A stretch of 64,000 nucleotides of DNA, from NCBI RefSeq assembly GCF_044344315.1, contig NZ_JBIJDC010000008.1, positions 1 through 64,000 on the forward strand. Reading direction: 5' to 3'. A program made the position numbers and the translations under genes. Positions 24,199 to 33,242 of the stretch are shown here, piece after piece (the first letter of the stretch is position 1; every line of letters begins with the position of its first letter). The notes beneath the pieces were generated by a model. It saw nothing but the letters and a program-made list of their open reading frames with translations, made no database searches and was not told the origin of the DNA. The DNA comes from Zoogloea sp044344315. GTDB taxonomy: Bacteria; Pseudomonadota; Gammaproteobacteria; Burkholderiales; Rhodocyclaceae.

Positions 24199-25677
24199 TC
24201 AGCGGGAGGCGCTCTGCTCGCCAATGGCAAGGCGCAGGTCGGCCAGCGTGACCACGCGGGGGCCGTGCAGCGCGGCGATCTGCGCCACATCCAGCCCCAG
24301 CCGGCGGATGTTGTCGTGGAGGTTTACGGCGTAGGGGTTGGGGCGGGACGGCGCAGGCGCATTGGCCGCTGCCGGGGTGTAGGCGTCGCCCTCGACGAGG
24401 ATTTTTTCGCCCGGCAGATAGACCAGGGCAAAGGCGTCGCTATGGCCGCTGCCGACAATGCTGTGCACCTCAATGCTGCGCTTGCCATCACTCAGCACCC
24501 GCTTGCCATCCACCTCGGCAAACACGGCCCCCTTGCGCGAGCGCGCCAGGCTGTCCGGGTTGAGGGTGCGCGGCGCGGCCCACACCTTGCGGTAGTAGGG
24601 CACGTTGGCCTTGGGCGTGACGATCACGGCCCCCTCCCGGGCAAAGGTGCGCAAACCGCCGGAGTGGTCGAAGTGGGCGTGGGTGTTGATCAGGTACTTG
24701 ATGGGCTTGCCCGGCACCGTCTCCTTGGCCTTGGCGATCACCGCCAGGGAGCGCTCCTCGTTGAGGGGCGCCTCCACCACCACCAGGTGGTCGGCCTGTT
24801 CGATCAGCACGCTGTGGTGGGTGCCGCCGGTGAGGTAGTAAACCCCCTCGGCGAGCTTGTCGGCCTTGACCACCGGTGCAACCGGGGTGGCGCTGGCCAC
24901 CTCGGGCGGCACGGCAATGCTCGCGGCGCCATTGATCCGGACATCGTTCACCTTCAGGTCCAGCACCGGGTAGCCCCCCTGGCTGCGCGCGATGTGGCTG
25001 GGGAAGGGAATGCCCCCGAAATCGCGGTAGTCGGAGAAGCGCGTCTCCACCAGGGTGTCGCCCAGCACCGGGTTGTCCACCCAGGTGCGCACCACGGCTA
25101 CTTCATTGCGGGCATTGATGTGTCCGACGAAGCGGTGCTTGCCGCCGACGGTGAAGGCCACCTCGCTGCCCCCGCCCTTCAGCGGACGCGAGCGGGCCTT
25201 GTTGGCCAGGGCCGCGCGCAGGAAACCCTGGGGTGTGGACAGGATCTCGGCGGTGCGCTCGGCGACCGCCGCAAACTGCGGTACCGGTGCCGCCAGCGTT
25301 CCCCCCGGGGCAATCACCGGCAGGTTCCAGGCCACCGGGCCGCTGACGTACTGATCGACCTTCTGCTCCACCGGTACCGGGCGCTCACGGCCGGCCTCCA
25401 GGGCCTGGATGCGGTTGATCTGGACCCGCGCGCTGCCCTTCTCGTAATCGATGTCGGCCACATAGCGGCTCACGTCGAAGCGCGGCCAGGGCAGGCTGGG
25501 GTCGGGCGCCTGACCGAACTGGAACCAGCTGCCGCTGCCGGTGAGCTGGATGCTGCGGGTGCCGGCGGCATCCAATGCACGCACGGCAGATTGCAGGGTC
25601 TGGGCCTGGGCGGGAAGCGCGGCCAGCAGCGAAAGGATGGCGGTGGCGCCAAGAACGGGACGAAGCGGGAAAGACAT
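24199..25677 (-). CDS. Exported metallo-beta-lactamase-fold hydrolase
   Basis: 492 residues from the ATG at 25677 (AAGGGGG upstream), signal peptide 1-25. An N-terminal domain of about 250 residues (VADIDYEKGSARVQINRIQ; WNLPVI) precedes the MBL fold (about 285-490). The metal motif THAHFDHSGG is intact; later ligands lie in GSGHSDAF and VEGDAY, and the last His in AALHGPRVV. The two-part layout is common in proteobacterial MBL-fold proteins of unknown substrate; some relatives are alkylsulfatase-like or quinoprotein-relay hydrolases, but I cannot choose. It lies between sulfate-uptake and methionine genes. Confidence 0.82.
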   Translation of the reverse strand: MSFPLRPVLGATAILSLLAALPAQAQTLQSAVRALDAAGTRSIQLTGSGSWFQFGQAPDPSLPWPRFDVSRYVADIDYEKGSARVQINRIQALEAGRERPVPVEQKVDQYVSGPVAWNLPVIAPGGTLAAPVPQFAAVAERTAEILSTPQGFLRAALANKARSRPLKGGGSEVAFTVGGKHRFVGHINARNEVAVVRTWVDNPVLGDTLVETRFSDYRDFGGIPFPSHIARSQGGYPVLDLKVNDVRINGAASIAVPPEVASATPVAPVVKADKLAEGVYYLTGGTHHSVLIEQADHLVVVEAPLNEERSLAVIAKAKETVPGKPIKYLINTHAHFDHSGGLRTFAREGAVIVTPKANVPYYRKVWAAPRTLNPDSLARSRKGAVFAEVDGKRVLSDGKRSIEVHSIVGSGHSDAFALVYLPGEKILVEGDAYTPAAANAPAPSRPNPYAVNLHDNIRRLGLDVAQIAALHGPRVVTLADLRLAIGEQSASR

Positions 25678-25921
25678 GGAACCCCCTTGTGGATGAACGG
25701 GCGGCCGGAAGGGCACTGGGGGCAGGAGGGGCAATAAGCGTACCCGCGCCGGACGGCCGTCACGCCACGCCGGGAAGGCCCTGATTTCAGGGCAAAATTG
25801 AGCGCAGACGCGGGTTTGCGGGGCGAGGCCGGTGGCGGGTGCGCTGCTGATGGACCAGCAGGGCCTGCTGTTTTTCCAGCACCGGCTGCCCTGATTGCGG
25901 CAGCGCTCCGGGCCCTCTGCC

Positions 25922-26326
25922 TCAGCGCTCTGTCGGTGCCTGGTAGCGCCGGGCTTCCTCGACCGTGGCCGGCACCAGCTCGACGACGAGCCGCCACAGC
26001 CGCTCCCGCCATTCCCGGGTGGGGCCGCTGGCCGACTGCAGGGGCAGGCTCTCCCAGGCCTGCCAGTCGATGCCGGGCAGGGCACTGCGCTGCTCGGCAG
26101 GCATGGCGAGGGCACTCTCGCGCATGCAGGCCAGGCGCTCAAGCGCCCGCTCCAGGTTGCCGCGGGTGGCAAACAGCGCCTGCGGATCACCGCCGGACAG
26201 ATCGCCGAGCAGGCTGGCGCCATCGTCGAGCAGGTTGCCCAGCAGGGCCCCGCACAGCACCGCCGCCCCCAGGGTGGGACGTCGGCGCCGGCGTGGCTTT
26301 GCCGGGGTTGGGCGTGGTCCGCTCAT
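25922..26326 (-). CDS. Uncharacterised protein downstream of metX
   Basis: 134 residues from the ATG at 26326, 10 bp after the metX stop. I do not recognise a family. After a basic, proline-rich start (TPAKPRRRRRPTLG) comes one hydrophobic stretch (GAAVLCGALLGNLLDDGASLL), which could be a signal or single membrane anchor. The rest is helical, Trp- and Arg-rich (WQAWESLPLQ; REWRERLWRLVVELV). GC-rich codon usage and tight spacing support coding. In many betaproteobacteria metX is followed by metW; this protein has no methyltransferase motif and is not MetW. Confidence 0.6.
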   Translation of the reverse strand: MSGPRPTPAKPRRRRRPTLGAAVLCGALLGNLLDDGASLLGDLSGGDPQALFATRGNLERALERLACMRESALAMPAEQRSALPGIDWQAWESLPLQSASGPTREWRERLWRLVVELVPATVEEARRYQAPTER

Positions 26327-26336
26327 GGCCTGGGCC

Positions 26337-27464
26337 TCAGTGGTAGACCGGCCGGCGGCCGGGCGCTGTCGCCGCCGCCTGGGGAGCAGACGCGAACTCG
26401 GCCAGGAAACGGCGCAGGGCCGGCTCGAAACGCTCCGCATCAATCAGGAAGCCGTCGTGGCCGTGCTCCGAATCGATGGCAATGAGCTGCGCCCGCAGCA
26501 GCTGGCTGGCCAGGTAGAGCTGGTCTTCCGGGACATACAGGGCGTCCGAGGGGATGGAGCCCACCAGCACGGGCTGATGGATGCGCCCCAGGGCCGTGGC
26601 GCAGCCCCCACGCCCTCGCCCCAGGTCGTGGCTGTCCATGGCATCCAGCAGCACGCGGTAGCTGTGGGGGTCGAAGCGCCGGGTCAGCGCATCCCCATGG
26701 TGGCGCAGCCAGCCCCGCACGGCGTAGTCGCCCGGGGTGGCGGCCGCGGCGCCAAAGACCTCGTCGCCCAGGCTGCGTCCGAAACGCCGGCCCAGGGAGG
26801 CGGGGCTGCGGTAGCTGACCATGGCCATGGCCCGGGCCGCAGCCAGCCCGGCCAGGGGTGGGTCGGCGGGGTCGTAGTCGCCGTCCCGGTAGCGCGGGTC
26901 ACCGGCCAGGGCCAGGCGCTGGGCCTCGCTCCAGGCCATGCACCAGGGCGAGTGCTTGCCCGAGGCGGCGATGCACGCCACCGCATCCACCCGGTCGGGA
27001 TCGAGCAGAGCCCACTCCAGCGCCTGCAGCCCGCCCATGGAACCGCCGATCACGAAACGGATGCGGCGGATGCCCAGGGCGTCGGCCAGGCTGATCTGGG
27101 CCTGCACCTGGTCGCGGATGGTGATGGCGGGAAAGCGCGCCCCCCACGGGCGTCCGTCCGGCGCGGGCGAGGTGGGGCCGGTGCTGCCGTAGCAGCTCCC
27201 CAGAGCGTTGCTGCAGACGATGAAGTGCTGCTCCGGATCGAGGGCCCGGCCCGGCCCGAAAAGGGGCGCCCACCAGGCATCGGCGTCGGCAGTGCCAGTA
27301 AGGGCATGGCACACGATGACGACGTTATCGCCCCGGGCATTGAGACGGCCCCAAGTGCGGAAGGCGAGCTGCAGCCCGGGCAGGCTGCCCCCGGACTCCA
27401 GGGCCAGGGGCTGCCCGGCGGTGAAGAGGCGGGTCTGCCCGGACAGACGGCGGGAAAGGCTCAT
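26337..27464 (-). CDS. metX: Homoserine O-acetyltransferase (or succinyltransferase), MetX
   Basis: 375 residues, alpha/beta hydrolase fold. The nucleophile elbow GGSMGG has Ser142; oxyanion-side motif NVVIVCHALTGTADA and GSCYGSTGP are family-typical; the terminal His lies in SEHGHDGFL with the Asp earlier in VGSIPSDALY. It activates homoserine with an acyl-CoA for the sulfhydrylase MetY, encoded 16 bp upstream. MetX enzymes of betaproteobacteria may use succinyl-CoA; the sequence does not settle which. Confidence 0.93.
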   Translation of the reverse strand: MSLSRRLSGQTRLFTAGQPLALESGGSLPGLQLAFRTWGRLNARGDNVVIVCHALTGTADADAWWAPLFGPGRALDPEQHFIVCSNALGSCYGSTGPTSPAPDGRPWGARFPAITIRDQVQAQISLADALGIRRIRFVIGGSMGGLQALEWALLDPDRVDAVACIAASGKHSPWCMAWSEAQRLALAGDPRYRDGDYDPADPPLAGLAAARAMAMVSYRSPASLGRRFGRSLGDEVFGAAAATPGDYAVRGWLRHHGDALTRRFDPHSYRVLLDAMDSHDLGRGRGGCATALGRIHQPVLVGSIPSDALYVPEDQLYLASQLLRAQLIAIDSEHGHDGFLIDAERFEPALRRFLAEFASAPQAAATAPGRRPVYH

Positions 27465-27480
27465 GGCAACACCAGTCGCC

Positions 27481-28806
27481 TCAGGCGGCCACGTCGAGGC
27501 CGGCCCGACGCAGGGCGTGGTCGAAGTCGGCCTTGATGTCGTCGATGTGCTCGATGCCCACCGACACGCGGATCAGGTCGGGGCGCACGCCGGCGCTCTT
27601 CTGTTCCGCTTCGGAGAGCTGCTGGTGGGTGGTGGAGGCCGGGTTGATGACCAGGGTCTTGGCATCGCCCACGTTGGCCAGGTGGCTGGCCAGCTCCACG
27701 TTGTCGATGAAGGTGCGGGCTGCGTTGGCGCCACCCTTGATGCCGAAGTTGAGCACCGCACCGAAGCCGTTGCGCAGGTACTTCTTTGCCAGCGCGTGAT
27801 AGGGGCTGTCTTCGAGGCCGTTGTACTCGACCCACGCCACCTGCGGATGGGCCTTCAGCCAGCGGGCCAGCTCGAGGGTGTTGTCCAGGTGGCGCTGAAC
27901 ACGCAGGGACAGGGTCTCGACGCCCTGCAGCAGCTGGAAGGCGTTGAAGGGCGACAGGCTGGGGCCGATGTCGCGCAGGCCTTCAACCCGGGCGCGGATG
28001 GCGAAGGCGATGTTGCCGAAGGGTCCGCCGCTGCCGAACACCTCCCAGAAGTTGAGGCCGTGGTAGCCCGGCGCCGGATCGGTGAACAGGGGGAACTTGC
28101 CGTTGCCCCAGTCGAACCGGCCGGAGTCGATGATGACGCCGCCGATGGAGGTGCCGTGGCCGCCGATCCACTTGGTGGCCGACTCGACGACGATGTCGGC
28201 GCCGTGGTCGATGGGCCGGGCGATATAACCGCCGGCGCCGAAGGTGTTGTCCACGATCAGCGGAATGCCGGCCTCGTGGGCCACCCTGGCCAGGGCTTCA
28301 AAATCGGGGATGTTGAAGCGCGGGTTGCCGATGGTCTCCACATAGATGGCCTTGGTGTTGGCATCGATGGCCTGGCGGAAATCCTCCGGGTCGTCGCCCT
28401 CGACAAACTTCACGTTGATGCCCAGGCGCGGCAGGGTGACCTTGAACTGGTTGTAGGTGCCGCCATACACATAGCTGGTGGACACGATGTTGTCGCCGGC
28501 CTGGGCGATGGTGGTGATGGCCAGGAACTGGGCAGCCTGGCCGGAGCTGGTGGCCACCGCCGCCACCCCGCCTTCGAGCGCGGCGATGCGCTGCTCGAAG
28601 ACGTCGGTGGTGGGGTTCATGATGCGGGTGTAGATGTTGCCGAACTCCTTCAGCGCAAACAGGCGCGCGCCGTGGTCGGCGTCGTTGAAGGTGTAGGAGG
28701 TAGTCTGGTAGATCGGCACGGCACGGGCGTTGGTGCCGGGGGCCGGCTGCTGGCCGGCATGGACCTGCAGGGTTTCGAAGCGGTAGGCGGCTTTGCGGTC
28801 GGTCAT
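27481..28806 (-). CDS. metY: O-acetylhomoserine sulfhydrylase, MetY
   Basis: 441 residues, Cys/Met-metabolism PLP family. YETLQVHAG-like start (RFETLQVHAGQ), SSGQAAQFLA, YVETIGNPRFNIPDF and the PLP lysine in ESATKWIGGHGTSIGG are all present. At over 420 residues with the extra KWIGGHGTSIGG insert it fits O-acetylhomoserine sulfhydrylase rather than MetB/MetZ. Direct sulfhydrylation gives homocysteine from sulfide, linking this locus to the sulfate and cysteine genes. Confidence 0.94.
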   Translation of the reverse strand: MTDRKAAYRFETLQVHAGQQPAPGTNARAVPIYQTTSYTFNDADHGARLFALKEFGNIYTRIMNPTTDVFEQRIAALEGGVAAVATSSGQAAQFLAITTIAQAGDNIVSTSYVYGGTYNQFKVTLPRLGINVKFVEGDDPEDFRQAIDANTKAIYVETIGNPRFNIPDFEALARVAHEAGIPLIVDNTFGAGGYIARPIDHGADIVVESATKWIGGHGTSIGGVIIDSGRFDWGNGKFPLFTDPAPGYHGLNFWEVFGSGGPFGNIAFAIRARVEGLRDIGPSLSPFNAFQLLQGVETLSLRVQRHLDNTLELARWLKAHPQVAWVEYNGLEDSPYHALAKKYLRNGFGAVLNFGIKGGANAARTFIDNVELASHLANVGDAKTLVINPASTTHQQLSEAEQKSAGVRPDLIRVSVGIEHIDDIKADFDHALRRAGLDVAA

Positions 28807-28866
28807 GGCGATGCTCCTTTTTTATGTTGGGGCGGCTTCAAGCTGCTCGCGGGTTTCAGGGATGTC

Positions 28867-30198
28867 TCAGCCCCACACGCCGCTGCGCCGGTCTTCCACA
28901 CGCTTGGCCTTGTGGGTGGCGCGGGGCAGGGTGTCGGCGGGAAGGATCTTCACTTCGGCACTCACGCCGGTAATGGACTTGAGCTGGCGGCCGAAGCGGT
29001 GGGCCAGCTCCTCGTCGCTGCCGGCATAGGCCGGGCTTCGCTCCAGCTCCACGGTGAGGCGGTCCAGGTGGTTCTCGCGCTCGACGATCAGGCGATATTC
29101 GCCGGTGAAGTCGTGATCGCGCCGGGCGATGGCTTCCACGTCGCTGGGGAAGAGGTTGGCGCCCTTGATGATGAGCATGTCGTCCAGGCGCCCGTGCACG
29201 CCCTGCAGGCGGATGGAGGTGCGTCCGCAGCCGCAGGGCTCGGCGGTGAAGGAGACAATGTCGCCGGTGCGGAAGCGCACCATGGGCCGGGCGGTCTTCC
29301 TGAGGGTGGTCAGCACCAGCTCGCCGCGACTGCCCTCCTCCACCGGTTCGTTGGTGTCGGGGTGCAGCACCTCGACCAGGATGTGGTCCTCGGCCCAGTG
29401 CAGGCCATCCTTCTCCTCGCACATGCCGGCGCAGGAGCCGAAGATGTCCGACAGGCCGTAGTAGTCATACACCGAGGCGCCCCACAGGTCCTCGATGCGC
29501 TGGCGGGTCTCGGGGATGGAGCCGCCAGGCTCGCCGGCCACGAAGATGCGGCGCACGGCCAGATCCTTGCGCAGATCGATGCCTTCCTTGATGGCTGTCT
29601 CGCCCAGGTACCAGGCGTAGGACGGGGTGGTCCAGATGGCAGTGACCTGGAACTGGCGCAGGATGGCCAGCAGGCGCTCCGAGGGCACGGTGCCGGCGTG
29701 GATGGACAGGGCGCCAAGCTTCTGGGCCCCCAGCACGCAAGGGCCGCCGACGAACAGGGAGAAATTCAGCGAGTGGGCGTAGCGGTCTTCCGGGCGCAGG
29801 CCGGAGCTCCAGAACTGGCGCGCCTCGTAGTCGATCCACTCGTCGAAGTCGGTGGACGAGAAGGGCGAGGCGGTGGGCACGCCGGTGGAGCCGCTGGAGG
29901 CGGAGATGTAGACGATGTCCCGCTCGGGCACCGCCACCAGGTCGCCAAAGGGCGGCACGGCCAGCTGGCGGTCGCGCAGGGTCTGCTTGTTGATGAAGGG
30001 GAAGCGCCGGATGTCGTCCAGGCTGCGCACCTCTTCCGGATGCACCCCGGCCGCATCAAAGCTGGCCCGGTAATAGGGTGAATGGGTATACGCGTGCAGC
30101 AGGTGCTTTTGCAGCAGCTGCAGCTTGAGGGCGTCCCAGTCGGCGCGGGGCTGGGTTTCCAGGGCTTCGTCCCAGTAGGGGCGGTGGGCGGTGGTCAT
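28867..30198 (-). CDS. Phenylacetate-CoA-ligase-like adenylate-forming enzyme
   Basis: 443 residues from the ATG at 30198, preceded by AAAGGAA; upstream frame lies in a repeat. PaaK signatures are present: YISASSGSTGVPTASPFSSTD (AMP-binding P-loop), YDYYGLSDIFG, RTGDIV and the C-terminal KGANLFPSDVEA. An ANL enzyme of this length normally makes phenylacetyl-CoA or a related aryl-CoA. No paa catabolic gene is near. It sits 60 bp upstream of metY and downstream of metNIQ, so it may activate a different acid linked to sulfur metabolism. The C-terminal helix ends KAKRVEDRRSG. Confidence 0.85.
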   Translation of the reverse strand: MTTAHRPYWDEALETQPRADWDALKLQLLQKHLLHAYTHSPYYRASFDAAGVHPEEVRSLDDIRRFPFINKQTLRDRQLAVPPFGDLVAVPERDIVYISASSGSTGVPTASPFSSTDFDEWIDYEARQFWSSGLRPEDRYAHSLNFSLFVGGPCVLGAQKLGALSIHAGTVPSERLLAILRQFQVTAIWTTPSYAWYLGETAIKEGIDLRKDLAVRRIFVAGEPGGSIPETRQRIEDLWGASVYDYYGLSDIFGSCAGMCEEKDGLHWAEDHILVEVLHPDTNEPVEEGSRGELVLTTLRKTARPMVRFRTGDIVSFTAEPCGCGRTSIRLQGVHGRLDDMLIIKGANLFPSDVEAIARRDHDFTGEYRLIVERENHLDRLTVELERSPAYAGSDEELAHRFGRQLKSITGVSAEVKILPADTLPRATHKAKRVEDRRSGVWG

Positions 30199-30234
30199 TG
30201 GGGGATTCCTTTGGTGCGGGCAAATGGCGGAGCG

Positions 30235-30321
30235 TGTAGGGGCGACTTCAGTCGCCCGCGGACTCCGACCAACGGCATGCCGCTGATCGACGCTCGATGG
30301 GCGACTGAAGTCGCCCCTACA
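30235..30321. repeat. Dispersed palindromic repeat, copy E (no flank)
   Basis: Intact arms TGTAGGGGCGACTTCAGTCG and GGGCGACTGAAGTCGCCCC with the GGCATGCCGCTGATCGACGC spacer, followed by a partial extra unit TGTCGCCCCTATA. The roughly 70-bp flank of other copies is missing. It fills the gap between metQ and the PaaK-like gene, so would be transcribed if the two form one unit. Confidence 0.85.
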
Positions 30322-30346
30322 TGTCGCCCCTATAGCCCTGCAAAGA

Positions 30347-31171
30347 TCACTGCAGGAAGGCCGGGCGGGCGTAACCGGCAAAGTGCTTGTCCAGGGCGGC
30401 GCGGTATTCCGGGGTGTGGAATGCGGCGGCGATGTCCTTGGCCCAGGGCTTGTCCTTGTCGTCGGCCTTCACCGCGACCACGTTCAGGTAGTGGTCGGGG
30501 GTCTTCTCCAGGGCCACGGCTTCGGTGAGCTTGAGGCCGGAGGAGATGGCGAAGTTGCCGTTGATGAGGGCGAACTCGGCGTCGTCCAGGGTGCGCGGCA
30601 GCTGGGCGGCCTCGATGGGGGTGAGCACCAGCTTGCGCGGGTTCTCGGCCACGTCCTTCTCGGTGGCCTTCAGGGGGACGACGCCGGCCTTCACCTTGAG
30701 GAGCTTGAGCTGCTCCAGGAAGACCAGGGCGCGGGCCAGGTTGCTGGGGTCATTCGGCAGGGTGATGCGGTCGCCGTCCTTCACCTCGTTGAGGCTCTTG
30801 CGCTTCTTGGAGTACAGGCCCAGAGGGGCGATGGGCGCCTTGGTGATGTCCACCAGGTTCAGCCCCTTGTCGGCACTGAACTTCTTCAGATAGATGATGT
30901 GCTGGAACAGGTTGGCGTCGAGAGAGCCCTGGGCCAGGGCCAGGTTGGGCTGCACGTAATCGTTGAACTCGACGAGCTTGACGGTGTAGCCCTTCTTTTC
31001 GAGCACGGGCTTGATGCCGAGCTTGAGCTGATCGAAGTTGGAGCCGGCGGTGGCGCCGATGGTCAGGGTCTTCTTTTCCTGGGCCTGGGCGGTGGCGGCA
31101 CCCAGGCCGATGGCGGCGACGAGGCCGGCCACGGAGAGCAGACGCAGGGCGAAATGGCGACGGGTATTCAT
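30347..31171 (-). CDS. metQ: Methionine-type ABC substrate-binding protein, MetQ/NlpA-like
   Basis: 274 residues from the ATG at 31171 (AGGAG upstream). The NlpA family is clear: LTIGATAGSNFDQLKLGIKP and VEFNDYVQPNLALAQGSLDANLFQHIIYL. Unlike E. coli MetQ it has no lipobox: the signal ends GAATAQAQEKK, so it is expected to be a soluble periplasmic protein. Ligands of the family include D/L-methionine and short peptides. Last gene of metN-metI-metQ. Confidence 0.9.
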   Translation of the reverse strand: MNTRRHFALRLLSVAGLVAAIGLGAATAQAQEKKTLTIGATAGSNFDQLKLGIKPVLEKKGYTVKLVEFNDYVQPNLALAQGSLDANLFQHIIYLKKFSADKGLNLVDITKAPIAPLGLYSKKRKSLNEVKDGDRITLPNDPSNLARALVFLEQLKLLKVKAGVVPLKATEKDVAENPRKLVLTPIEAAQLPRTLDDAEFALINGNFAISSGLKLTEAVALEKTPDHYLNVVAVKADDKDKPWAKDIAAAFHTPEYRAALDKHFAGYARPAFLQ

Positions 31172-31220
31172 GGTGATGTTCTCCTGGAACGATTCGGGTT
31201 GTGGTCTTGTTGTAAGGGGT

Positions 31221-31904
31221 TCAACGCTTGTCCACGTGGCGGGCAGCCCACTGGCCAAGAAACTGAATGCTCTGCACCAGCACCACCAGCAGCACGATGG
31301 TGATGAGCATGACGTCGGTCTGGAAGCGGTAGTAGCCGTAGCGGATGGCCAGGTCGCCAATGCCGCCGCCGCCCACCACCCCGGCCACCGCCGAGTAGGA
31401 CAGGAAGCTCACCGCCAGCACAGTGACGGCCAGCACCAGGCCGGAGCGGGCCTCCACCAGCAGCACATGGCGGACGATCTGCAGGGGCGAGGCGCCCATG
31501 GCCTCGGCGGCCTCGATGACGCCCCGGGGCACGTCGCGCAGGGTCTGCTCGATGAGCCGGGCGAAATAGAAGATGGCGGCGATGGACAGGGGCACGCTGG
31601 CCGCCAGAGGGCCGATGGAGGTGCCGGCGATGACCCGGGTGAAGGGCGAGATGGCCACCAGCAGGATGATGAAGGGGAAGCTCCGCACCACGTTGATGAC
31701 CCCGTTGGCCACCAGGTTGAAGCTGCGGAAGCGCGCCAGCGACTGGCCCCGGCTGGTGAGGAAGACCAGCAGGCCCAGCGCACCGCCGATGACGATGGCC
31801 GCCGACAGGCAGATGGCCATCATCAGCAGGGTCTCGCCGGTGGCCTTGAGGATCTCGGGCAACAGCTCGTTGAGGGTGTCGAGCAGGGACGTGGTTTCAG
31901 GCAT
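31221..31904 (-). CDS. metI: Methionine ABC transporter permease
   Basis: 227 residues with five to six membrane segments from the ATG at 31904, which overlaps the metN end by 8 bp. The EAA loop EAAEAMGASPLQIVRHVLLVEA and the end SAVAGVVGGGGIGDLAIRYGY are the MetI signature. The partner of the ATPase and of the binding protein downstream. Confidence 0.93.
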   Translation of the reverse strand: MPETTSLLDTLNELLPEILKATGETLLMMAICLSAAIVIGGALGLLVFLTSRGQSLARFRSFNLVANGVINVVRSFPFIILLVAISPFTRVIAGTSIGPLAASVPLSIAAIFYFARLIEQTLRDVPRGVIEAAEAMGASPLQIVRHVLLVEARSGLVLAVTVLAVSFLSYSAVAGVVGGGGIGDLAIRYGYYRFQTDVMLITIVLLVVLVQSIQFLGQWAARHVDKR

Positions 31905-32754
31905 GGGCGGCCTCCAGGGCAAGGTGGTGTCCGGTGCCGGCATCGGGCCGGGCAGCGGGGGACGGGCTGGCCGCCGGGCCGGCGCCGAAGTCGCTGAGCC
32001 AGCGGGCCAGGCGCGAACCTTCGGGGATGCGCCCGTCGGCGATGTCGAGCTGCTCGACGATGCGCCCGCCCTCCATCACCGACACCCGGTGGCACAGGCG
32101 GCGGATGACCTCCATCTCGTGGCTGACCAGCAGGATGCTGACGCCGAACTTCCGGTTGGCATCGGCCAGCACGCCGAGCAGATCCAGGGTGGTGCGCGGG
32201 TCGAGGGCCGAGGTGGGCTCGTCGGCCAGCAGCACGTGGGGCTCTGGGGCCAGGGCGCGGGCAATGGCGACGCGCTGCTTCTGGCCGCCGGAGAGGCGCC
32301 CGGGATAGACGTCGGCCTTCTCGGCCAAGCCCACGAAATCCAGGCACACCTTCACCCGCTCGCGGATGCGCGCCGGGTCTTCACCGGCGATGCGCATGGG
32401 CAGGGCCACGTTGTCGGCGACGGTCTGGTTATGCAGCAGGTTGAAGTGCTGGAAGATCATGCCGATGCGGTGCCGGGCCTGACGCAGCCCAGCGGCGGAC
32501 AGGCGGGTCAGGTCCTGACCATGGACGATGACCTCGCCGGCATCGGGGCGCTCCAGCAGATTGACGATGCGCAGCAGGGTGGACTTGCCGGCACCGGAAA
32601 AACCGATGATGCCGTGGATCTCGCCGGTGGGAATGCTCAGGCTGGTGGGCTGCACGCCCACCAGACGGCCACCGGGATCGGCAAAGCGGCGTGAAACGCC
32701 GCGCAGTTCGATGGCGGGGGTCGGGGACAAGGGGGAGGAAGCGGTCTGGGACAT
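31897..32754 (-). CDS. metN: Methionine ABC transporter ATPase
   Basis: 285 residues from the ATG at 32754. Walker A FSGAGKST, Q-loop IFQHFNLLHNQTVADNV, signature LSGGQKQR, Walker B LLADEPTSALD and switch VSHEMEVI are intact. The C-terminal extension of E. coli MetN that senses methionine (about 100 residues) is missing: only about 40 residues follow the NBD, so trans-inhibition is not expected. The -35/-10 region is not obvious; ATTGATTGGTTTGG upstream on the minus strand resembles the cysK/sbp motif. Confidence 0.92.
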   Translation of the reverse strand: MSQTASSPLSPTPAIELRGVSRRFADPGGRLVGVQPTSLSIPTGEIHGIIGFSGAGKSTLLRIVNLLERPDAGEVIVHGQDLTRLSAAGLRQARHRIGMIFQHFNLLHNQTVADNVALPMRIAGEDPARIRERVKVCLDFVGLAEKADVYPGRLSGGQKQRVAIARALAPEPHVLLADEPTSALDPRTTLDLLGVLADANRKFGVSILLVSHEMEVIRRLCHRVSVMEGGRIVEQLDIADGRIPEGSRLARWLSDFGAGPAASPSPAARPDAGTGHHLALEAAHA

Positions 32755-32903
32755 GATGCCTTGCAGCAAAAACAGCGATGCACCGACTGTAGCGCCGGCC
32801 CACCACCCCCCAAACCAATCAATTTTTCGTTGCTTTGCAGGCTCCCGCTGCAATGCTTTTCAGGTGACGTAAGGGCAATTGCTGCCCGGGAAGCCGCACC
32901 AGC

Positions 32904-33242
32904 TCAGGACTTGTGCCTCAGTTCGGCCCGGCCGCTGCTGGCACAGCGGCTGCAACCCAGTTCATCCAGGCGCTCCCGCACTTCGGTGGCCGAGTGGCGG
33001 CAGAACACCATGGGAATACCCAGATCCTCGGCCTGCTTGCGCACATTGCGCATCAGCATGTGATTGGCCCGGTCGCACATGAACACCACCAGCCCGGTGC
33101 GCCGCGACAGCTGACGGCGGTTTTCGGACGCCTTTCGACCGGTCCAGTGGTCGATGTCCTTGATGCCGAACTGGTCGGCCACCCTGAGGATCTCGCTGCG
33201 GATGCCCTCGATGCGATCCGCGCCGACGATGACGGCCTGCAT
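32904..33242 (-). CDS. DUF2325 protein
   Basis: 112 residues from the ATG at 33242 (GGAG 8 nt upstream). Starts MQAVIVGADRIEGIRS, then ends with MRNVRKQAEDLGIPMVFCRH and a CSRC pair near the C terminus. This is the DUF2325 family, usually about 100 residues and Rossmann-like (VIVGAD...VVFMCD). Function unknown. It stands alone, upstream of the long gap to 33763. Confidence 0.8.
   Translation of the reverse strand: MQAVIVGADRIEGIRSEILRVADQFGIKDIDHWTGRKASENRRQLSRRTGLVVFMCDRANHMLMRNVRKQAEDLGIPMVFCRHSATEVRERLDELGCSRCASSGRAELRHKS

Noticed and set aside
28807..28866. SAM riboswitch before metY/metX
   Set aside because: The gap is 60 bp and has no conserved SAM-aptamer stems.
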